Source of the DNA: CAYGZQ01 sp964354375 [NCBI: uncultured Planctomycetota bacterium]
GTDB lineage: Bacteria > JAJVIF01 > JAPKYR01
Length of the DNA stretch: 33,917 nucleotides
NCBI GenBank assembly: GCA_964354375.1
Contig: CAYGZQ010000048.1
Coordinates: 1-33,917, forward strand
Reading direction: 5' to 3'
Shown here piece after piece: positions 31,366-33,917 of this stretch; position 1 is the stretch's first letter, and each line of letters starts with the position of its first letter. Made by a program: the position numbers and the translations under genes. Under the pieces are notes generated by a model. That model saw nothing but the letters and a program-made list of their open reading frames with translations, was not told the origin of the DNA and ran no database searches.

Positions 31366-32514
31366 ATGAAAATCAGAGAGAACGGCTTCACTCTGATCGA
31401 GCTGTTGGTTGTCATCACGATTATAGGAATCCTGGCGGCAATCGCGCTCCCGAACTACATCAAGGCCAAAAACAAGGCCAAGGAAGCCGAAGTAAAGGCT
31501 AACTGCCACACGATCCAGATCTCGCTGGAGAGGTACATGACGGACAATAACGAGTACCCTCACTACCTTCTCGGAGGCGACATCGACGGGTGGCTGAACT
31601 GGCACTCCAATTGGAATGGAGTGAACGACATGGGTATGAGCGGTGGTCGAGTGGCGTCGAACGATCGTTTGCAGGACCCGATGATCGAGTACGACTACAT
31701 CACCAGTTACCCATTCAACCCGTTCGTTGGTGACGGCCAGATCATCATAAGGCAGACGAACGTTGACGGGACGGACAACCAGGGCGAGGGCGATCCGAGG
31801 TTCGGTTACAAGGGCAATGTCATGGGACAGGGCCTGGACGACATGAACTTCTTCCGGGGCGCCACGCATTCGGGTCCGTTCTTCTGGAGTGAGATTGAGA
31901 CCCGCCGGTCGCTGGACAGAGGCCAGTGGATGAATGTCCCGCCTGCGTTCGCAAGCGGCGGCGCGTTCGACACTGAAATGTACTACCTGTTCGGCGGATG
32001 GCGATATCACCCGGACGATATCGATCCTAACAGGATGACCAGCGATGTCATCTTCACGTTCTGGCCCGGGAACTTCTTCTACAAGGCGACCAGTGACCAG
32101 GTGATAAGCCGGCAGGGTTTTACGATTCCTGTTCCGAACACCAATATCGGCGGTCACTACAACCGCTACATGATCGGCGGTTACGGCGCCGAGGGGACGA
32201 TCGGAACGGACGTAATCAGGTTGATCTGGTTCAACCCGGAAGGTGAGAGACTGTTCTGGCAATGCCCGCCCCCGTTCCCGTACGGTCCCGACTGCTTCCA
32301 GGTCGGCTACGAGCTGTTCGCCGGAGGGTTCGGAGATTCCGGTGGCCTGCCGGAAGTGTTCGGCGGCGGCGATGAATGGAACGGTCCGTGGAATCCCTAC
32401 AACAAGAGCAAGGACAATCCGGACGAGTTCATCTACGGTGCTCCCGATGGTGTGCCGGACGGTGTCATCCTTGTCCTGACGAACGGCTCGGAAGTCGAGA
32501 AGTACGTCAAGTAG
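31366..32514 (+). CDS. Type IV pilin-like (type II secretion) prepilin, copy 1
   Basis: The N-terminus is a class III prepilin signal: short basic leader (MKIRENG), then FTLIELLVVITIIGILAAIALPNYI, with cleavage by PilD after G7 and the processed F as first residue. The conserved Glu is at +5. The following helix KAKNKAKEAEVKANCHTIQISLERY is also typical. The remaining 300 residues form a large aromatic- and Gly/Asp-rich globular domain, much larger than E. coli pseudopilins, ending in GAPDGVPDGVILVLTNGS. Proteins like this build pilus or secretion pseudopilus fibres. A GAGAGGT ribosome site precedes the start. A paralogue lies 82 nt downstream. Confidence 0.9.
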   Translation: MKIRENGFTLIELLVVITIIGILAAIALPNYIKAKNKAKEAEVKANCHTIQISLERYMTDNNEYPHYLLGGDIDGWLNWHSNWNGVNDMGMSGGRVASNDRLQDPMIEYDYITSYPFNPFVGDGQIIIRQTNVDGTDNQGEGDPRFGYKGNVMGQGLDDMNFFRGATHSGPFFWSEIETRRSLDRGQWMNVPPAFASGGAFDTEMYYLFGGWRYHPDDIDPNRMTSDVIFTFWPGNFFYKATSDQVISRQGFTIPVPNTNIGGHYNRYMIGGYGAEGTIGTDVIRLIWFNPEGERLFWQCPPPFPYGPDCFQVGYELFAGGFGDSGGLPEVFGGGDEWNGPWNPYNKSKDNPDEFIYGAPDGVPDGVILVLTNGSEVEKYVK

Positions 32515-32552
32515 CAGGATTTGCCCGGTTGTGGAAAGTGTTTGCCATGCCC

Positions 32553-32568
32553 GTCAGTGGGCAAGTAC
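32553..32568 (+). repeat. Left arm of a 16-bp inverted repeat flanking pilin 2
   Basis: GTCAGTGGGCAAGTAC is the exact reverse complement of 33829-33844. It is 28 nt upstream of the second pilin start, after a small TGCCC/GGGCA dyad that overlaps it. Confidence 0.9.
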
Positions 32569-32596
32569 ATAATTCTTTTCAAACGGAAGTGATAAG

Positions 32597-33739
32597 ATGA
32601 AGCACAAAGTAGAACGTGGCTTCACGCTAATCGAGCTCCTCGTTGTCATTACGATCATCGGGATACTTGCGGCTATCGCACTCCCGAACTACATCAAGGC
32701 GAAAGACAAAGCGAAGGAAGCCGAGGTGAAGGCTAACTGCCACACCATTCAGATCGCTCTGGAGCGGTACGCGACCGACCATTCGGGAGCCTATCCCAAC
32801 TACCTCCTGGGTGGCGACACCCGCGGTTGGGATGAGCGAAGCGGATGCCGGGCGCTGACGCTGCCGGGGTCGGAGGACACTCGGCCCCCGCGCGATCCCC
32901 TGATTCATTTCGCTTATGTCTACAGTTATCCCCACAACCCGTTCATCGACGCCGGTGAGGGTATCACGTCGGTCATTGCATGGACCGGCGCGAGCCTGAC
33001 TCTCGGCGACGGTGACATAAGGTTCGGATGGACCGGCGAGTTGATGGGGAACACCCTTGATGATCCCCGTTTCCTGTTCACTGCCTATGGGATGCCCACG
33101 CGGTTGCAGTACACTCTGTACCCTGTTCCGCAGGCGTACCTGGGAATCCTGAACGGGAACAGCCCGAACTCATTCTACTGCATGGGCGGGCTGCCTCAAT
33201 GGTCGAGGGAGAACCTCGGGGAGAGCGACCCTGAAGCAGGTGCAATCAAGGCGTTCTGGCCCGGCCAGTTCTTCTATCGATCCGGCGGCGATTTCTTCGT
33301 CGCCAACCCGTTAAACGTGTCTGGGGCCGAGTACGAGGATATCTGGGGCTGGCCCTACATGCGCGTTAATAAGTACATCCTTGGTGGCTACGGTTCACCT
33401 CGCACTGACGGACTGGATGTAATCCGCCTGACCACTAAAGAGGGCCAGGCCGCCAGTACTCAGGGCGGGGCGATCTCGGGTATGATCTCAGGTCAGTACT
33501 ACCAGGATCACAGCGATCCCGGACGGCAAGCGAGCCATCCTGATTTCGATATTCAGGTAGGCTACTCGAACCCCGAAATATACGGTGGTGGCGAGAGAGA
33601 CCTCATGCCGCAGTTCCCGTACTATGATGCGGGCACTCGCGCATGGCTCTTCGGCGCTCCCGACGGATTCCGCGATGGTGTGATCCTTGTCCTGACTGCC
33701 GGATCAGACTCGGCGAAGTTCACAGAGTGGCAAGGCTGA
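32597..33739 (+). CDS. Type IV pilin-like (type II secretion) prepilin, copy 2
   Basis: The leader MKHKVERG is followed by FTLIELLVVITIIGILAAIALPNYIKAKDKAKEAEVKANCHTIQIALERY, nearly identical in protein to copy 1, while codons have diverged at many third positions. The duplication is therefore old and the N-terminus under selection. The body (380 residues in total) is different in sequence but similar in size and ends with GAPDGFRDGVILVLTAGS, the same C-terminal signature as copy 1. Both share LLGGD after the first helix. An exact inverted repeat and a terminator frame this gene. No pilD, pilB or secretin genes are in the window. Confidence 0.9.
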   Translation: MKHKVERGFTLIELLVVITIIGILAAIALPNYIKAKDKAKEAEVKANCHTIQIALERYATDHSGAYPNYLLGGDTRGWDERSGCRALTLPGSEDTRPPRDPLIHFAYVYSYPHNPFIDAGEGITSVIAWTGASLTLGDGDIRFGWTGELMGNTLDDPRFLFTAYGMPTRLQYTLYPVPQAYLGILNGNSPNSFYCMGGLPQWSRENLGESDPEAGAIKAFWPGQFFYRSGGDFFVANPLNVSGAEYEDIWGWPYMRVNKYILGGYGSPRTDGLDVIRLTTKEGQAASTQGGAISGMISGQYYQDHSDPGRQASHPDFDIQVGYSNPEIYGGGERDLMPQFPYYDAGTRAWLFGAPDGFRDGVILVLTAGSDSAKFTEWQG

Positions 33740-33828
33740 GCGGTTACAAACTGTTCTGATTTATCTCATTCAGGTCATAACAAGCTCAGTTGCGCTACTC
33801 AACCAGGGACTCCTACCCAGATTTTCAA

Positions 33829-33844
33829 GTACTTGCCCACTGAC
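33829..33844 (-). repeat. Right arm of the 16-bp inverted repeat flanking pilin 2
   Basis: GTACTTGCCCACTGAC, the exact inverse of the copy at 32553-32568, 1,260 bp apart. It lies just before the terminator. Confidence 0.9.
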
Positions 33845-33850
33845 TAAGCC

Positions 33851-33879
33851 GGACGCCTCCCTCGGGAGGCGTCCTTTTT
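33851..33879 (+). terminator. Rho-independent terminator after the pilin genes
   Basis: A perfect 10-bp stem (GGACGCCTCC/GGAGGCGTCC) with loop CTCG and five T residues. It ends the pilin transcription unit. Confidence 0.95.
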
Positions 33880-33917
33880 ATCAGCTGCAGCGGAGGATCG
33901 ATTTCTGCATCGGCTCG

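Overview
This window is a GC-rich chromosomal segment from an uncultured-looking bacterium. It has dense operons, a single tRNA, no insertion sequences, no rRNA and no CRISPR. Housekeeping genes (asd, plsX-fabH-fabD-fabG-fabF, rpsP-khpA-rimM-trmD-rplS, lepB-rnhB-yraN, the tail of clpC) sit beside genes typical of poorly cultured candidate phyla: a DUF3160 protein, a DUF2723 membrane glycosyltransferase, zinc-ribbon J-domain membrane proteins, and large pseudopilins that share one prepilin leader. Intergenic DNA carries palindromic and low-complexity repeats of a kind found across Planctomycetes-like and candidate-phylum genomes. I cannot assign a phylum from sequence alone.

Layout. 1-2.75 kb: the end of a ClpC-type ATPase, a run of short hairpins, then two tandem membrane J-domain proteins with zinc ribbons. 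2.9-5.6 kb: a secreted protein of unknown role, aspartate-semialdehyde dehydrogenase, a small orphan gene and a TPR protein. 5.7-10.9 kb: the most unusual part. It holds an XRE-type regulator fused to a carboxypeptidase-regulatory-like (transthyretin-fold) domain, a TPR-CHAT cysteine protease, a lipoprotein built from the same type of beta domain, and two STAS proteins. The upstream regions of the first three share a helically phased TTACA(C)AAA element, which suggests one regulon. 11-20 kb: cell-envelope genes of mostly unknown function (TIM-barrel-like secreted protein, DUF2723 glycosyltransferase, small membrane protein, CapA-like phosphoesterase, DUF3160, FG-GAP-like protein), then tRNA-Ala and another secreted protein.

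20-25.4 kb: the fatty-acid synthesis operon, with the acyl carrier protein gene missing from its usual place between fabG and fabF. 25.4-30.3 kb: the ribosome and RNA maturation operon rpsP-khpA-rimM-trmD-rplS, a terminator, then a signal peptidase I with an unusual N-terminal Big-1-like domain, rnhB and yraN. 30.4-33.9 kb: a TPR protein, a promoter-rich leader and two paralogous pseudopilins. The second pilin is bracketed by an exact 16-bp inverted repeat and followed by a strong terminator.

Several genes have a TATAAT box only about 8-13 bases before the start codon and no Shine-Dalgarno sequence, suggesting leaderless or near-leaderless mRNAs. The best candidate for an undescribed system is the 5.7-10.9 kb regulator, CHAT protease, lipoprotein and STAS neighbourhood.
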